64,000 nucleotides of DNA from Calothrix membranacea FACHB-236 (GCF_014696315.1 NZ_JACJPX010000001.1:124001-188000); one strand, 5' to 3'; shown: positions 34,859 through 44,285, counted from the stretch's first letter. Translations and numbers: made by a program. The notes: generated by a model not told the origin, from the sequence alone.

Positions 34859-36718
34859 CTAACCAGGCCGCTGCTCAGTCAACACCTGATAAGCATAATT
34901 AAAATCATCAGTAGTGATTCTGATATCAGCCGGTACTGTCTGCCCTTGGGAACGGAAACGGCGAATTGCTTCTACAGCCGCTTGATTACACAGCAATGTT
35001 AAGTCTGCACCATTCCAGCCTTTGGTCATCTCTGCCCAATATTCCAAATCCACATCTTGTAGAGGTCGGCCTTGGCTATGAACTTTCAAGATTGACAGAC
35101 GGCTGCTGAGATCTGGTAGATCTACTTTCATTTGTAAATCTAAGCGTCCAGCACGTAATAAAGCTGGATCTAGAGCATCAGGTCTATTGGTGGCACCAAT
35201 TACTAAGATGGTAGTTCCCACTTGTAAACCATCTAATTCAGTGAGTAATTGACCAACTACGCGATCGCTTACTCCAGAATCACCATTGTAACTGCCTCGG
35301 GCTGGGGCTAATGTATCAATTTCATCAATAAATACTACGCAGGGGTCTGCTTGTCTGGCTTTAGCAAATAGTTCTCTTACTGCTTGTTCGCTGGCTCCCA
35401 CCCAACGGCTAAGTAATTCTGGGCCGTTGACACCAATAAAGTTGGCTCTGGCTTGGGAAGCTACAGCTTTGGCTAATAAGGTTTTACCAGTTCCCGGAGG
35501 CCCCCACAGTAATATGCCTTTGGGCGCTAGGGCTTTAGTTTGCAGATACAGTTCTGGATACAGTAACGCCCCTTCTACTGATTCACGCAGAGTTTGTTTA
35601 ATTGATTCCAAACCACCGATATCTTCCCAAGCTATATGGGGAACTTCAACTTCGACACTCCGCAGTACTGCCGGTTTGATTTCCTTCAGGCCTTGTAAAA
35701 AGTCTGACTGGTTAACAGTCATATTTTCTGGAACTTTTTCCTCAATCGAAGGAACGTGACGACGTAACGCAGTGTAAGCAGCTTTTTGACAAACAGCTTT
35801 CAAGTCAGCCCCCACAAATCCTACTGCTCTTTCAGCGATGAAATCCAGGTCAACTGTCCCATCTAAGGGCATAGCGCGGGTGAGAATTTGCAAAATCTCT
35901 TTGCGGCCGTTGCAGTCGGGGATGCGGAACTGAACTTCCCTATCAAATCTTCCTGGGCGGCGCAAAGCTGGATCAAGATGGTCGGGGCGATTTGTCGCCG
36001 CTAGGACAATTACACCTTGGCTGTGGGAGAAACCATCCATTAAACTCAATAGTTGCGCTACCAGGCGTTTTTCAACTTCCCCTTCTACAGCGCTACGGTC
36101 TGGAGCTAAACTATCAATTTCATCAATAAAGATAATACAGGGAGCATTTTTAGCAGCTTTCTCAAAAATTCCCCGTAGTCTTTGCTCGGCTTCACCGTAA
36201 TATTTACTGATGACTTCCGGCCCAACGAGGGCGATATAGTTAACGCCGAGTTCTTCAGCTAAAGCGCGGGCGGTGAGAGTTTTGCCTGTCCCAGGAGGCC
36301 CAACTAACAATACACCACGTGTAGGTTCTAGCCCTAGCTTTGCCAGAAGGTCAGGACGTTTTAAGGGAATGGCAATCAGTTCTTTGAGTTCTTTAAGAAC
36401 TTCACTCAATCCTCCAACATCTTTGAGGCTATAACCCGAAGGTGCATCAGGTGGGATTACAGATTCAGAACCTCCGCCATTACTGCTACCGCCATTACCA
36501 CCACCACCGGAATTAGCTGGGGGTTGAGTGCGGAAGCGACTAGTACCAACATCATTCGCCATATTATTGGGACGTGGCACATTCCCATAACGAGGAATAC
36601 TGCTCATCGGACGGGAATTAATTTGCACATCTGTTTTAATCTCGCCCTTTTCCACTTTTTCTTCTAGAGTTTTCACTAACTCTAAAAACTGCTCAAATCC
36701 CTTAAATAACTCACTCAT
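34859..36718 (-). CDS. Cdc48-like double AAA+ ATPase at the gas-vesicle locus
   Basis: A 619-residue cytosolic ATPase with two AAA+ modules. D1 (about 90-330) has Walker A GPPGTGKTLTA and Walker B IIFIDEIDSLAPDR; D2 (about 365-600) has GPPGTGKTLLA and VVFIDEIDTLAPARG; both have arginine-finger regions (RRPGRFDRE and RAGRLDLQ). The substrate-binding Cdc48 N-domain is missing. In its place are an amphipathic helix (SELFKGFEQFLELVKTLEEK) and a Gly/Ser-rich linker. The ATG at 36718 has GAGG about 7 bp upstream; a TTG at 36730 is less likely. It lies 47 bp after the ArsA/Get3-like gene and is probably co-transcribed. It likely unfolds or remodels a protein; a gas-vesicle substrate is inference. 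Confidence 0.88.
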   Translation of the reverse strand: MSELFKGFEQFLELVKTLEEKVEKGEIKTDVQINSRPMSSIPRYGNVPRPNNMANDVGTSRFRTQPPANSGGGGNGGSSNGGGSESVIPPDAPSGYSLKDVGGLSEVLKELKELIAIPLKRPDLLAKLGLEPTRGVLLVGPPGTGKTLTARALAEELGVNYIALVGPEVISKYYGEAEQRLRGIFEKAAKNAPCIIFIDEIDSLAPDRSAVEGEVEKRLVAQLLSLMDGFSHSQGVIVLAATNRPDHLDPALRRPGRFDREVQFRIPDCNGRKEILQILTRAMPLDGTVDLDFIAERAVGFVGADLKAVCQKAAYTALRRHVPSIEEKVPENMTVNQSDFLQGLKEIKPAVLRSVEVEVPHIAWEDIGGLESIKQTLRESVEGALLYPELYLQTKALAPKGILLWGPPGTGKTLLAKAVASQARANFIGVNGPELLSRWVGASEQAVRELFAKARQADPCVVFIDEIDTLAPARGSYNGDSGVSDRVVGQLLTELDGLQVGTTILVIGATNRPDALDPALLRAGRLDLQMKVDLPDLSSRLSILKVHSQGRPLQDVDLEYWAEMTKGWNGADLTLLCNQAAVEAIRRFRSQGQTVPADIRITTDDFNYAYQVLTEQRPG

Positions 36719-36765
36719 AAAATACCTCAATAGTTGACTTTAAAAATCCCAAATTCTTCTTGCAT

Positions 36766-38673
36766 TTAGCTGTTATTGGCAATTAATTCTTCAAATTCAA
36801 ATAACAGATGTGCTGCACATTGAATTCTTGCGATCGGCTCTACAGAACGTGGTAACTTAGGTAAGCGGATAATTGTTTGTTCTGGAAATAAACTGCTATC
36901 AACTTCCGCTTCTGGACTGTAGCGATTTTGCACCACATAAGGTTGATTAACTCCCATCTTTTTCAAAGATTGTGTTAATCGTATGTGTTCAGCAATAATT
37001 GCCGCTTCCGCCTGAATTACACCAACAAACTGCGTATCATGGGGATTTTTTAACTTCTTTTGTGCCTGCACAACTTGTTGCCGTAAACCCCGCAACCGCC
37101 CAATTACATCCACATGACCCAAAACATTTTGATATTTCATCCACAGCTTAAATATCCAGGTTAACCAATCTCCTAAAGCCGATGGCATTTCCAGAAAGCG
37201 TAGGAGATGGCCTGTAGGCGCTGTATCTAAAATAATTAAATCTTGTTGGTTACTATCTAATAGATCCATCACAGTGACAAGAGATAATATCTCATCAATG
37301 CCAGGCAAAGCTTGTGACATAATTTGTCGCCAAGCTTCTGGTAAGTAAGCAACATTTACTTGAGAATCTGTTTGCGAGTCTTCGCCACTAATCATATCTG
37401 CTAATTCCCACAGATAATCTGAGCGGAATTTGTCTAAAACTTTAGTTTCATCAACTTCTTGTCCGCTTAAATTAGCAGTTAGCATTACAGGCTCATGCCC
37501 TAAAGTTTGCCCAAAAGCATCTCCTAAAGAATGAGCCGGATCTATAGAAATTACCCGAATTTTTTTATGGGGATAATGCTGGGCACAAGCCCAAGCTATG
37601 GACGCTGCTACTGTTGTTTTACCTACACCTCCTTTCCCACCCACAATAATTAATTGACATCCTTGAGCTAAAAAATCACCAAAATTAGGCAAGATTTTAT
37701 TGGGCCATTGAATTATCGGTGGTGGTGCAATTTCAACATGATCGATTGTTTGAATTTGGGCAGCTAAACTATCTAACAACAAACCACCTAAAGGAGGTGT
37801 TTGTTGTTGCGGTACGATGAATACAGGTTTTTCAGGTGCTATCTGTAAGTATTTGTTGAGCAAATTTTGCTGTTCAGCATAACGGTCTGTTTCTAGTTCA
37901 TCATCTGCCAAGCAGCGATTGACGAATAATCCCGCATAGGGAACTTCTAAATCTTTTAAACTAGCTAAAAAGCGCTCAGTTTCTAACAAACACATCGGTT
38001 CCGAAACGGCGACTACTAAACAGCCAGTAAATTTTTCATCTTGCAGTAAGCGTCTGCCTTCTGCTAATTGAAATTTCATCTCTACCAAGAAGCGATCGAC
38101 ATCATCTTCTGTATAATTACCTCTAAAACTTTTGGTAATTACCCGATGCTTTTCTTGGAATAATTCAAAGGAATTTAAAATAACATCTAAAAAATCTTTT
38201 AATCGTAATAAATTTAATGTATGCCCAGAGGGAGCCATATCGAGAACTACCCGATCCACCTGCTTTTCTGAAAGTAGACGTTGGATTTCTAGCAAACCCA
38301 TGAGTTCGTTTAAACCAGGCCAATTTAAATCCCAAACTGGCGCTAAGTCTTCACCATCTGCTAAACTGCCTCTTTCAACAAGTAATTCTAAAAAGCGGCT
38401 ATATTTTGCTTTAAACTCCAACAGCAGTTTTTGGGCATCCAATGCCTGCACGCTCAAGTTAGGCAAATCGGCTAAGGGTGAAGCTGTATCTTTCACTTCT
38501 GAAAGTAAGACATCCCCTAAAGAATGTGCAGGATCTGTAGAAATTAACAAAATTCTTTCTTGAGGAAACTTTTTAGCCCAATAACGCGCAAAACTGCAAG
38601 AGATGGTGGTTTTACCAACCCCACCCTTGCCGCTGAACATGACTAAATTAAGTAAGTCGTAATGGTTCATCAT
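36766..38673 (-). CDS. Tandem ArsA/Get3-type ATPase at the gas-vesicle locus
   Basis: A 635-residue fusion of two SIMIBI-class ATPase units. Both have the deviant Walker A (FSGKGGVGKTT near residue 14; VGGKGGVGKTT near 338), switch I DPAHSLGD and switch II (DMAPSGHTLNLLR and DTAPTGHLLRFLE). Bacterial ArsA drives arsenite export with ArsB; eukaryotic Get3 carries tail-anchored proteins. No arsB or arsD is here, and the gene follows a GvpF/L-type gene by 37 bp and precedes an AAA+ ATPase. I infer a chaperone-like role for hydrophobic gas-vesicle proteins. The start is ATG 38673 (ATG 38670 also possible). Confidence 0.88.
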   Translation of the reverse strand: MMNHYDLLNLVMFSGKGGVGKTTISCSFARYWAKKFPQERILLISTDPAHSLGDVLLSEVKDTASPLADLPNLSVQALDAQKLLLEFKAKYSRFLELLVERGSLADGEDLAPVWDLNWPGLNELMGLLEIQRLLSEKQVDRVVLDMAPSGHTLNLLRLKDFLDVILNSFELFQEKHRVITKSFRGNYTEDDVDRFLVEMKFQLAEGRRLLQDEKFTGCLVVAVSEPMCLLETERFLASLKDLEVPYAGLFVNRCLADDELETDRYAEQQNLLNKYLQIAPEKPVFIVPQQQTPPLGGLLLDSLAAQIQTIDHVEIAPPPIIQWPNKILPNFGDFLAQGCQLIIVGGKGGVGKTTVAASIAWACAQHYPHKKIRVISIDPAHSLGDAFGQTLGHEPVMLTANLSGQEVDETKVLDKFRSDYLWELADMISGEDSQTDSQVNVAYLPEAWRQIMSQALPGIDEILSLVTVMDLLDSNQQDLIILDTAPTGHLLRFLEMPSALGDWLTWIFKLWMKYQNVLGHVDVIGRLRGLRQQVVQAQKKLKNPHDTQFVGVIQAEAAIIAEHIRLTQSLKKMGVNQPYVVQNRYSPEAEVDSSLFPEQTIIRLPKLPRSVEPIARIQCAAHLLFEFEELIANNS

Positions 38674-38710
38674 AAACCTAAGAATTTATAGCAACGCTGG
38701 TAAATAATAG

Positions 38711-39394
38711 TTAAACAAAGTGATAAGGAGGTAATCCTTCTCCTAAACAGAAATCCCAACGAGGGCAAGCTTCTTGCCAAGTTAAAAACTGTTCTAAAAA
38801 TAAAGGTTTATCTTCATGGTTGACTAAAAAGTAAACCCGAATTTCTTCGGCTTTCTCTTGGACAATAACGGCAGATTGATAAATTTCTGTGATGAGGTTA
38901 ATCAGACTAGATTTTTCATCAGCCTGTGCAATCATGTAAGCTTTTTGATTTTCAAAATGCTGTTTTTTTGCTAAAAAATAATCTCTACCTCCGCCCACAG
39001 GGGATTTTACAGGTTCTTGAAAAATTCGAGGCACGAGTTTTAAATTATATTCAGTTTTCCCGTGAATATAATCTAATTTCTCACGATACTCTGCACCGTG
39101 AGATTCTATATGCTTGAGTAATGTAGCTGGAGAAGCAAAAGAAGTACCGAAACGCAAAGGTAAAATTGTGGTTTGTTGAAATAGCTCACGAATAATGCGA
39201 TCGTGAGCTAAAACCATTTTGATAACTTGTTCATCATTATTTTGTACTGATTCTAAAGATATTCCTGGTTCGACAACGGCGGAAATACCAGAGCCATGAA
39301 TTAAGAATAATTGACCAGCATTACCCTCTGGTAAATTTAAGGGAATATCTGGGGTATTAAAAAAAGCATAAGTGTAGAGATTTAATGATTTCAT
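38711..39394 (-). CDS. gvpW: Gas vesicle protein of the GvpF/L family (GvpW-like)
   Basis: About 227 residues. The pattern is GvpF/L: LNLYTYAFFNTPDIPL at the start, then HDRIIRELFQQTTILPLRFGT in the middle, and a C-terminal ferredoxin-like part (VYFLVNHEDKPLFLEQF). These proteins are accessory assembly factors that contact GvpA. In Microcystis/Anabaena clusters the second GvpF-like gene after gvpG-gvpV is called gvpW; I use the name by position and family. The start is uncertain: ATG 39394 fits the family, while ATG 39448 and 39520 give longer tails. Confidence 0.75.
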   Translation of the reverse strand: MKSLNLYTYAFFNTPDIPLNLPEGNAGQLFLIHGSGISAVVEPGISLESVQNNDEQVIKMVLAHDRIIRELFQQTTILPLRFGTSFASPATLLKHIESHGAEYREKLDYIHGKTEYNLKLVPRIFQEPVKSPVGGGRDYFLAKKQHFENQKAYMIAQADEKSSLINLITEIYQSAVIVQEKAEEIRVYFLVNHEDKPLFLEQFLTWQEACPRWDFCLGEGLPPYHFV

Positions 39395-39541
39395 GCTGGC
39401 AACCAAATCGAAATGAGTGAGTTTTTTGTTTGTTTTTAGTGCATCCATACTGACACAAAATAAAAAAATATTAAATATATTTTTAGCCTTTACAATCAGA
39501 TTTTCTTGGTTATAATACAATCAATTGTTCAGGTAAATTAA

Positions 39542-39859
39542 ATGAAAATTCTTCGTAATCGCGGCACAATTAGACCTAAAGTAACTACTATGCCTCGTAG
39601 TAAGTCTGAAGCTTCTAGTCAATTAGAACTCTATAAACTAGTAACAGAACAGCAAAGAATTAAGCAGGAGTTACACTTTATAGAACAGCGCACAGTCATT
39701 TTAAAACAGCGTTTGAATTCTTTAAAAGACCAGATAGCAGACACCGAACAAAATATTAATAAATTACGCCAATCTGACCACAGACATCCTAATTTACCTA
39801 AGCGTCCTAATATCTTTTTTGAAGCTAACAATTACCAAGCTTTTGAAATTGAATATTAA
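39542..39859 (+). CDS. gvpV: Gas vesicle protein GvpV
   Basis: A 105-residue, basic, coiled-coil protein (KSEASSQLELYKLVTEQQRI, then RTVILKQRLNSLKDQIADTE). This matches the small GvpV of cyanobacterial gas-vesicle clusters, an accessory protein of unknown function. Here it is transcribed opposite to the rest of the cluster: divergent from gvpW (about 150 bp) and convergent with gvpG, with a shared terminator. ATG 39542 is taken; ATG 39590 is possible. Confidence 0.65.
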   Translation: MKILRNRGTIRPKVTTMPRSKSEASSQLELYKLVTEQQRIKQELHFIEQRTVILKQRLNSLKDQIADTEQNINKLRQSDHRHPNLPKRPNIFFEANNYQAFEIEY

Positions 39860-39910
39860 GTTTCAAATTTTTCAGTAATTAGCTAATATTAGAATAAGTA
39901 ACATTAAATT

Positions 39911-39937
39911 ATTAACCCGCGTATGCGGGTTTTTAAT
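39911..39937. terminator. Bidirectional terminator between gvpV and gvpG
   Basis: The stem AACCCGC / GCGGGTT with loop GTAT is flanked by A/T runs on both sides, in the gap between the convergent gvpV and gvpG genes. It marks the end of the main gvp operon. Confidence 0.8.
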
Positions 39938-39970
39938 TTAATATACTATGAAAGTAATTAGCAGAGTAAT

Positions 39971-40354
39971 TTAGGGAGATAAAACTAAATTTTCATTATC
40001 TTCATATTTTTTATTACCTCGAAATGCCTCTACAAGTACTTTATCTTCTTCAACTTCAGCTATGAAGTAAGTTGGCTCTACTTCATCCTCTTCATCCTCT
40101 GCTGATTCAGCTTCTAAACGGGCTTTTTCTTCTTCCAAAGCTTGAATTTTCAGTAGGAGTGCTTCTTCTTGCTCCTCAAATTCTTCTTCAGAAAGTTCGC
40201 CAATATCAAAGGAAAGTTGCAGACTGAGTAATTGTTTATGCAAATTTTCTTGTGCGTCAAATTCTGTATCAGTACGCTCTTGAATTTGTTCTCCAATCCA
40301 CATCAGCCCACTAATGGGCCCCATCACTGGAAATAGTAAAATCTTGCCAAGCAT
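39971..40354 (-). CDS. gvpG: Gas vesicle protein GvpG
   Basis: A 127-residue protein. The N-terminus LLFPVMGPISGLMWIGEQI is the GvpG signature, followed by a long acidic helix (DIGELSEEEFEEQEEALLLK) and an acidic tail. GvpG is a minor assembly protein that interacts with GvpA and GvpF. It is last in the leftward gvp operon, 14 bp after gvpF. The tail is longer than in some relatives. Confidence 0.9.
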   Translation of the reverse strand: MLGKILLFPVMGPISGLMWIGEQIQERTDTEFDAQENLHKQLLSLQLSFDIGELSEEEFEEQEEALLLKIQALEEEKARLEAESAEDEEDEVEPTYFIAEVEEDKVLVEAFRGNKKYEDNENLVLSP

Positions 40355-40368
40355 ATAATCACCTCCGA

Positions 40369-41103
40369 TTAAGAAATTTGAGCAAATGTATAAGGTGCAG
40401 TAAAATTGTTGTAGCGAATACGTAAGCGATCGCCAAATTTTTGGTCTATAGCTTCCACTCGTTGACTAAATAAAGCTTCGTTATCCCAAGGAATGAGAAA
40501 AGCCGCGTTGTAGATCATTTCTTCCATCATCGGTTCGCTTTCTACAACTTCTTCTGCTAAGGGCTGGAGTTCATCAAAGAAAGTTTTAATTACAGCTTCT
40601 TTGCGCTGTTGTAAATTACTTTCAATTAACTGGCCAATTTCAATAACTTCCTCCATACTCAAATTTTTGCCTTCCATCTGGTCGCGTTTTTGCTTCAATT
40701 CGGGATGAGACTGCATCATGGCTTGTAATTCCGCTTTGGTATCCCACAAAATTTTGACGCTGACTTCTCGTTTACCCGCCAATTTTTGAAACAGATCTCG
40801 CAGTTGTCGCTCACATGGTTGGATTAGTTGTGAAATTACTGTTTCCCAATTTTTCACAACTAATCCAAACCGCAGAGGTAGCAGAGTCCGAAAGCCTTCC
40901 TGCATTGCTTGCTCTAAAACTTTTTCATGGCTGATTAAATTCCGCCGCGAAGCTAAATATTTTTCTTGTTTCGCATCTGAGTATAAAAAGGTAAAACCTT
41001 CAATTACTTGGCTATAAACAGGTTGAGAATCCAGTCCCTTCAGGCTAACTGTTGGGGGAATTGGATCGGAAAAAATACCATACAAATAAAGACCAGCATC
41101 CAT
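40369..41103 (-). CDS. gvpF: Gas vesicle protein GvpF
   Basis: A 244-residue GvpF/L-family protein (start LYLYGIFSDPIPPTVSLKGL, then EQAMQEGFRTLLPLRFGLV, ending NFTAPYTFAQIS). Family structures show two domains; GvpF binds GvpA during shell growth. It lies between gvpK (6 bp) and gvpG (14 bp) in the operon. Confidence 0.92.
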   Translation of the reverse strand: MDAGLYLYGIFSDPIPPTVSLKGLDSQPVYSQVIEGFTFLYSDAKQEKYLASRRNLISHEKVLEQAMQEGFRTLLPLRFGLVVKNWETVISQLIQPCERQLRDLFQKLAGKREVSVKILWDTKAELQAMMQSHPELKQKRDQMEGKNLSMEEVIEIGQLIESNLQQRKEAVIKTFFDELQPLAEEVVESEPMMEEMIYNAAFLIPWDNEALFSQRVEAIDQKFGDRLRIRYNNFTAPYTFAQIS

Positions 41104-41109
41104 AAAAAA

Positions 41110-41592
41110 TTACTTTGTATTTAAAGGTTTTGAGGTTAAAACTAACCGCAATTTAGCGTGAATTAAATTGAGTTGAGCAACACCTAAATCTAGTTCTCCG
41201 TCCACCACAACTCCAGTGTTTAACAGACGGTCTAACAGTTCTAGTACAGACGGAGTATTTCCAGTTTCACCAGGATAATAAGATCCAGCAGCAGGTAAAA
41301 GGCTACCAAGCTCTCCTAAATGGATATTTAAGTCTGCTGGATCAATCTCAAAAATCTGACATAAATTTAAAACTTGTTCCTCTAACTTTCGCAAACTTTC
41401 TGCAGCTCGCTCTAAGTCAGATTCACTAAGGCACTCCTCTTCCATACGTCGGATTACTTGAGCTTCCATCAGCTGACGGATTAGTTCCACTACAGTTAAG
41501 AGTAAAGGAACTAAGCCAGCTTGGTTATTAGCTTTAGAATTGGTAGCTAGCAAATCGTTGGAATTTTCAGATGGAGTGCAAACCATTGCCAT
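41110..41592 (-). CDS. gvpK: Gas vesicle protein GvpK
   Basis: A 160-residue accessory protein. After a polar N-terminus of about 28 residues comes the GvpK core (GLVPLLLTVVELIRQLMEAQ, RRMEEECLSESDLERAAESL, then LDLGVAQLNLIHAKLRLVL). It is needed for vesicle formation, but its biochemical role is not settled. Operon spacing is 62 bp after gvpJ. Confidence 0.93.
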   Translation of the reverse strand: MAMVCTPSENSNDLLATNSKANNQAGLVPLLLTVVELIRQLMEAQVIRRMEEECLSESDLERAAESLRKLEEQVLNLCQIFEIDPADLNIHLGELGSLLPAAGSYYPGETGNTPSVLELLDRLLNTGVVVDGELDLGVAQLNLIHAKLRLVLTSKPLNTK

Positions 41593-41654
41593 GATGCCAC
41601 CTTTTGTTAATTGTTTTGCAGCGCTTAAATTGTTGGAATGTCAGTAAAATTAGC

Positions 41655-42101
41655 CTACTCATTAGGCTGATAATTTATTGGCAATGGAACATTTTCTTCA
41701 TCGCTTTTGAGATCATCTTCAGCATTGACAGGGAATAACTCTGGATTGTTGATTTTAGCAGCAGTCAATGAACGTAACTGCGCTTCTAAACTTTCCAGCC
41801 GTTGCTGAAGTTGTTGGTTTTCTTCAACTAAACGTTGAGATTTGCTACTGAGGTAAGGGTCATTTTCCCACCAATTAATGCCCAATTCTTTAGCTTTATC
41901 AACGGAGGAAATTAATAAGCGAATGCGGATATGAAGAAGTTCGGTGGAGGCGATAGATACAGAAATATCACCAGCAATCACAATCCCTTTATCTAAAACT
42001 CGCTCGAGAATATCTGCCAAGGTAGAACCTTGTGTAGATGTCGTAATAGCTCGACTTGAGTTAGATTGAGGACGTGTTGGCAGGATGGGTGTAGTAGTCA
42101 C
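41655..42101 (-). CDS. gvpJ: Gas vesicle protein GvpJ (GvpA-like)
   Basis: A 148-residue protein. Residues about 25-75 are GvpA-like (TLADILERVLDKGIVIAGDI, then IRIRLLISSVDKA). The C-terminal half is a coiled coil and acidic tail absent from GvpA. GvpJ is a minor shell or tip component that helps nucleation. In Microcystis and Anabaena flos-aquae a gvpX gene follows gvpJ; here gvpK follows directly. Confidence 0.92.
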   Translation of the reverse strand: MTTTPILPTRPQSNSSRAITTSTQGSTLADILERVLDKGIVIAGDISVSIASTELLHIRIRLLISSVDKAKELGINWWENDPYLSSKSQRLVEENQQLQQRLESLEAQLRSLTAAKINNPELFPVNAEDDLKSDEENVPLPINYQPNE

Positions 42102-42170
42102 GATGAATTAGACTCTTGAATGAAATAACCACAGTCTTGATTGATTACTAAGCTTTGTTTGAGGAAAACA

Positions 42171-43217
42171 TTAGTTGGGTTGGTCGCTTAATAAGCTGTC
42201 GTCTAGTGTCACTGGTTCTGCGATCGCATCTGTTTGTGGTTCTGCTTCACCAACTATTTCAGCCTCTGCCACATCATAGGGATCGCTATCATCAACTGGC
42301 TCTACTGGTTTTACTTGTACGTGGTTGAGCAATTGCAGAAATAGCGTTGTAGCATCGCTGGCAGATAAATTGGTGCGATTAAATAAAACATCTGCACAAA
42401 TTTCTCTAAAATCGGAATTTTCAGGTGTGACTAAAATTTCATGTTCTGCACACACTTTTGCAACCATCAAACAAGACCGCAATCCAGAAGTTTTCTCTGC
42501 ACCAGTCGCAGCACGGAATGCTTTGACTAAGCGTACAACTAACTGAGCATAATGGTGATTAATGCCGGTTTTATGAGTTAAAATTTCAATCTGAGTTTGC
42601 TCATCTGGTTCTGGCATATTAATCGTTACCAACCGATCCATTAAAGCATCTTGAGTGGAGTGAACTCCGCAATATTCTTCTGGATTGGAAGTGAAAATAG
42701 CCCGGAATTTGGGGTGAACATGTAAATATTCGGGCTGATTACTGCTAGGAGGAAGGGTGAGAATTTTTTCTTCTAAGGCTGAAAGCAAAACGTTATTTAC
42801 TTCTGGTCGTGAACGGTTAAACTCGTCGTAAACCAGGGTTAAACCTTCGCGACAAGCTAAAGTTAAGCGAGAATCAACCCAATTTTGTTTGAGTTCGTCT
42901 TCAACTTTAAGAACGTTGTGAATGTAATTGTCTAATAATTTTTTATGTGTATAGCCAGACTCGCTGCCGATTAAATCAGAACTTTTAAATTCGTCATCTC
43001 CGAAAATCAACATGATTGGTCTATCTAGACAATTAGCTAAATGCATAGCTAAAGTCGTTTTACCTGTACCAGCCGGCCCGCGTAAATGAATAGCAAATCC
43101 TGAGGTGAGATAACGCAACGCTCGAATTGCTACTTTTTCAATAGCTGGTGTGACCACAAACTGACCAGGACGGACACGAAGAACAGCTCTTTTTTTATGA
43201 TTTTCGCTATTAGTCAT
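42171..43217 (-). CDS. gvpN: Gas vesicle MoxR-type AAA+ ATPase GvpN
   Basis: A 348-residue AAA+ ATPase. Walker A is [17 protein letters not shown], Walker [21 protein letters not shown], and sensor 1 [15 protein letters not shown]. GvpN is needed for vesicles to grow to full width. The C-terminal tail (about 290-348) is acidic and low-complexity. A 366-bp gap with a stable hairpin separates it from gvpC. Confidence 0.94.
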   Translation of the reverse strand: MTNSENHKKRAVLRVRPGQFVVTPAIEKVAIRALRYLTSGFAIHLRGPAGTGKTTLAMHLANCLDRPIMLIFGDDEFKSSDLIGSESGYTHKKLLDNYIHNVLKVEDELKQNWVDSRLTLACREGLTLVYDEFNRSRPEVNNVLLSALEEKILTLPPSSNQPEYLHVHPKFRAIFTSNPEEYCGVHSTQDALMDRLVTINMPEPDEQTQIEILTHKTGINHHYAQLVVRLVKAFRAATGAEKTSGLRSCLMVAKVCAEHEILVTPENSDFREICADVLFNRTNLSASDATTLFLQLLNHVQVKPVEPVDDSDPYDVAEAEIVGEAEPQTDAIAEPVTLDDSLLSDQPN

Positions 43218-43583
43218 AAGTTAATGATGGTGGGAAGAGAACTTTGCAAAAAAAACACAACATTCGATGCGAAAATTACATCAATGTGGTAAGATGGGAA
43301 TAGAAACTATAAATAAAGCTCTATCGATTGTTGATACGATCAATATTCGTTAGAGTTATTTATTGTTCACTGGTGTGAAACGAGATACAGGTTGCCAGTT
43401 TTTTTTACTGAAGCCTTGTAATCAGTGGCAATATTATGTTATTTAAGTTTCGTGCTAAAACTCATTGTTGAATTTGACTACCCCCTGGTCTTACTAGTTT
43501 TTACCTGTAAGATTAGGGGGTTTTACTATTTAGCCCCGTTCTTCAACAGATAAAATCTATTCGTTGGGAGCATTAATGAACGA
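43218..43583. other. Gap between gvpC and gvpN, 366 bp
   Basis: AT-rich with a strong hairpin at 43481-43520. It may hold a secondary promoter for gvpN and the later genes. No open frame seen. Confidence 0.5.
43481..43524. terminator. Hairpin in the gvpC-gvpN gap
   Basis: The stem CCCCCTGGTCTTAC / GTAAGATTAGGGGG (one G-T pair) is followed by TTTT on the plus strand. For leftward transcription it could attenuate read-through from gvpC to gvpN. Confidence 0.55.
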
Positions 43584-44072
43584 CTAAAATGTACCAAAAA
43601 TGCTAGCAAACAAATCCTGACGGAATTGATGCAGCTGTTGTCTTTGTTCTTGAGCTTGCGCCATTCTTTCTTTAGCTGTGTCGGCTAAAAATTCATTGGT
43701 GGTTTGCTCAAGGTTTTGATGGAACTCGTGCAGTTGTCGCGCTTGCTCTTGAGCTTGCGCCATTCTTTCTTTAGCAGTCTCTGACAAAAACTCTTGGGTG
43801 TTTTCTGCCATTTCCTTATGGAATTGGTACAGATTTTCAGCCTGTTGTTTTGCTTGTTCCATTCTTTCTTTAGCAGTTTGTGCTAAAAATTCCTCGGTGT
43901 TTTGCTCAAGGTTTTGATGGAACTCATGCAGATTTTCTGCTTGTTCTTTAGCTTGCGCTGTTCTTTGCGCTGTAGTCACGGACAAGAATTCTTGAGTCTC
44001 TTTAAATAGTTGAGTTACTTCCTCAGCTATTCCTCGATGTTCTTGCCGGATTCTGATCATTAAAGGAGTCAT
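43584..44072 (-). CDS. gvpC: Gas vesicle outer-surface protein GvpC
   Basis: A 162-residue alpha-helical protein that wraps the outside of the GvpA shell and stiffens it. There are four 33-residue repeats (TQEFLSxTTAxRxAQAKEQ, [20 protein letters not shown] and variants) and the conserved end [11 protein letters not shown]. Anabaena flos-aquae GvpC has five repeats, so this one is shorter by one. I place the start at ATG 44072 ([18 protein letters not shown]), with GGAGA upstream, matching known GvpC N-termini. The longer frame to 44117 is unlikely. Confidence 0.93.
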   Translation of the reverse strand: MTPLMIRIRQEHRGIAEEVTQLFKETQEFLSVTTAQRTAQAKEQAENLHEFHQNLEQNTEEFLAQTAKERMEQAKQQAENLYQFHKEMAENTQEFLSETAKERMAQAQEQARQLHEFHQNLEQTTNEFLADTAKERMAQAQEQRQQLHQFRQDLFASIFGTF

Positions 44073-44233
44073 GATTTTCTCCGCAATCATACTAAAATCA
44101 TTGTGAATCTGCCACATTTCTTGGAGGGTTTATATCCAGCAAATGTGGCTCAAGCAATATCTGCCTTTTTCTTTTTATCCTCAGATAAATCTTGCTTAAA
44201 GAATATCTGGATAATCAGAGAAAAGCAGTATAA

Positions 44234-44266
44234 ATATCAGAACTGCTGAGTTAGCAATTCTGATAT
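44234..44266 (-). terminator. Hairpin between gvpA copy 2 and gvpC
   Basis: The 9-bp stem ATATCAGAA / TTCTGATAT with inner GCT / AGC pairing. Partial termination here would give much more gvpA than gvpC message, as the shell needs. Confidence 0.55.
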
Positions 44267-44285
44267 GATGGACTCTGCCTAATGA

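Noticed and set aside
35427-35759. 110-codon frame antisense to the AAA+ gene
   Set aside because: Shadow of a conserved AAA+ coding region; no ribosome site and no domain.
36766-38673. Arsenite-pump ATPase (arsA) working with arsM
   Set aside because: No arsB, arsD or arsR is present, arsM is more than 35 kb away, and the gene sits tightly with a GvpF/L gene and an AAA+ ATPase.
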